A DNA stretch of 64,000 nucleotides from Heliopora coerulea (taxonomy: Eukaryota; Cnidaria; Anthozoa; Scleralcyonacea; Helioporidae), in NCBI GenBank assembly GCA_030142905.1, contig JASJOG010000265.1:1-64000 (forward strand), in the 5' to 3' direction. Shown piece by piece: positions 63,448-64,000 of the stretch. Position 1 is the first letter of the stretch. The number at the start of each line of letters is the position of its first letter. Position numbers and translations under genes: made by a program. The notes under the pieces are model-generated. The model was not told the DNA's origin. It searched no databases and saw only the letters and a program-made list of their open reading frames with translations.

Positions 63448-64000
63448 ATGGCAGGACATAATTCAACTTTCTCTCTGTCCACTACACGCTCGATCAACTT
63501 AATCGCCGCCTGCGTCGTGAATGTCATCTTCGCTCTTGGTGGAACATTTCTCAATTCTCTGGTAATAATAGTTTTCTTCTCTTCCTCTTCACTCCGAAGT
63601 AACGTGAGCTATTTTCTTATCATGGTGCTCTCTTGTACAGACTTGGTCGTCGTGCTCGTAGTCCATCCGCTGATCATTTTGAACTACATCAACATGTTGA
63701 GGCAAAAGCCTTCATGTATGTATGAAACACTTTACAGTTATTCATCTATGCTTCTAGGTGGTCTATCGGCCTATGCGCTATTAGCGATGAACGTTGAGCG
63801 ATATGTTGCGATAGTTCATCCTTTCTTCTACGAAAGGAAAGTGACAAAACGCAAGCTCTTGCTGCTCCTTGCACTCTTCTGGATTTTTGTAGTAACGTGG
63901 TGGCTGTTTTGTATTAATTTCACGCTTATGATAAGATTTACGGTTGTTAGTTTTACAGCAACTTTTTTTCTCATCACATTACCAGTTTATGCCAAGATTC
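63448..64000 (+). CDS. Class A GPCR, tandem paralogue (truncated by window end)
   Basis: Open from ATG at 63448 to the last base of the window, 184 codons, without introns. It begins MAGHNSTFSLSTTRSINL and then tracks the receptor at 56020 closely: ALGGTFLNSLV (TM1, N36), LSCTDLVVV (TM2, D65), C90, LLAMNVERYVAIVHPFFY (TM3 end, ERY 117-119), W145 in TM4, and LPVYAKI (TM5, P179). The same very short TM4-TM5 loop is present. One N-glycosylation site (N5) precedes TM1. TM6, TM7 and the C-terminus lie beyond the window. Confidence 0.88.
   Translation, partial: MAGHNSTFSLSTTRSINLIAACVVNVIFALGGTFLNSLVIIVFFSSSSLRSNVSYFLIMVLSCTDLVVVLVVHPLIILNYINMLRQKPSCMYETLYSYSSMLLGGLSAYALLAMNVERYVAIVHPFFYERKVTKRKLLLLLALFWIFVVTWWLFCINFTLMIRFTVVSFTATFFLITLPVYAKI

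Overview
This window is a piece of an animal nuclear genome, most likely an anthozoan cnidarian and probably a stony coral. The reasons are an AT-rich composition, genes broken into many short exons by GT-AG introns, three tRNA-derived SINE families, Tc1/mariner, Penelope-like and LINE remnants, many short inverted-repeat (MITE-like) elements, and intronless class A GPCRs of the expanded cnidarian type. Species cannot be fixed from the sequence alone.

Layout. 1-2050: no recognisable gene. 2052-9348 (minus): a complete atypical E2F (E2F7/8) gene. Nine exons were reconstructed, all in phase, giving 567 residues with both DNA-binding domains. 9349-10111: a short head-to-head promoter with a perfect E2F site and four CCAAT boxes. 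10112 to about 46634 (plus): the inner-ring nucleoporin NUP205, 36 in-phase exons giving about 2069 residues, against 2012 in human. Its introns hold most of the mobile DNA: an inverted Penelope-like dimer, SINEs single and in head-to-head pairs, MITEs, a Tc1/mariner element, LINE debris and several micro- and minisatellites. 46700-48960: no recognised gene. 48964-50019 (plus): a 351-codon orphan ORF. 50100-55900: MITEs and a possible orphan exon near 54.1 kb. 56020-56976 (plus): an intact single-exon class A GPCR. 57000-63440: MITE/SINE debris and a frameshifted ORF start near 58.3 kb. 63448-64000 (plus): a second, closely related GPCR cut off by the window end.

How the genes relate. E2F7/8 and NUP205 are divergent neighbours 763 bp apart between start codons, so they probably share a promoter. 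E2F sites there and in E2F7/8 exon 1 fit the known negative feedback of atypical E2Fs on E2F target genes and could couple a nuclear-pore scaffold gene to the cell cycle; this is inference. The two GPCRs are tandem paralogues. I found no wholly new multi-gene system. The most unusual signals are structural: a minisatellite that repeats a 3' splice site next to NUP205 exon 12, palindromic elements with tRNA-like cores, a composite SINE array with its own inverted repeats and target-site duplication, and a 10-bp minisatellite open in every frame.
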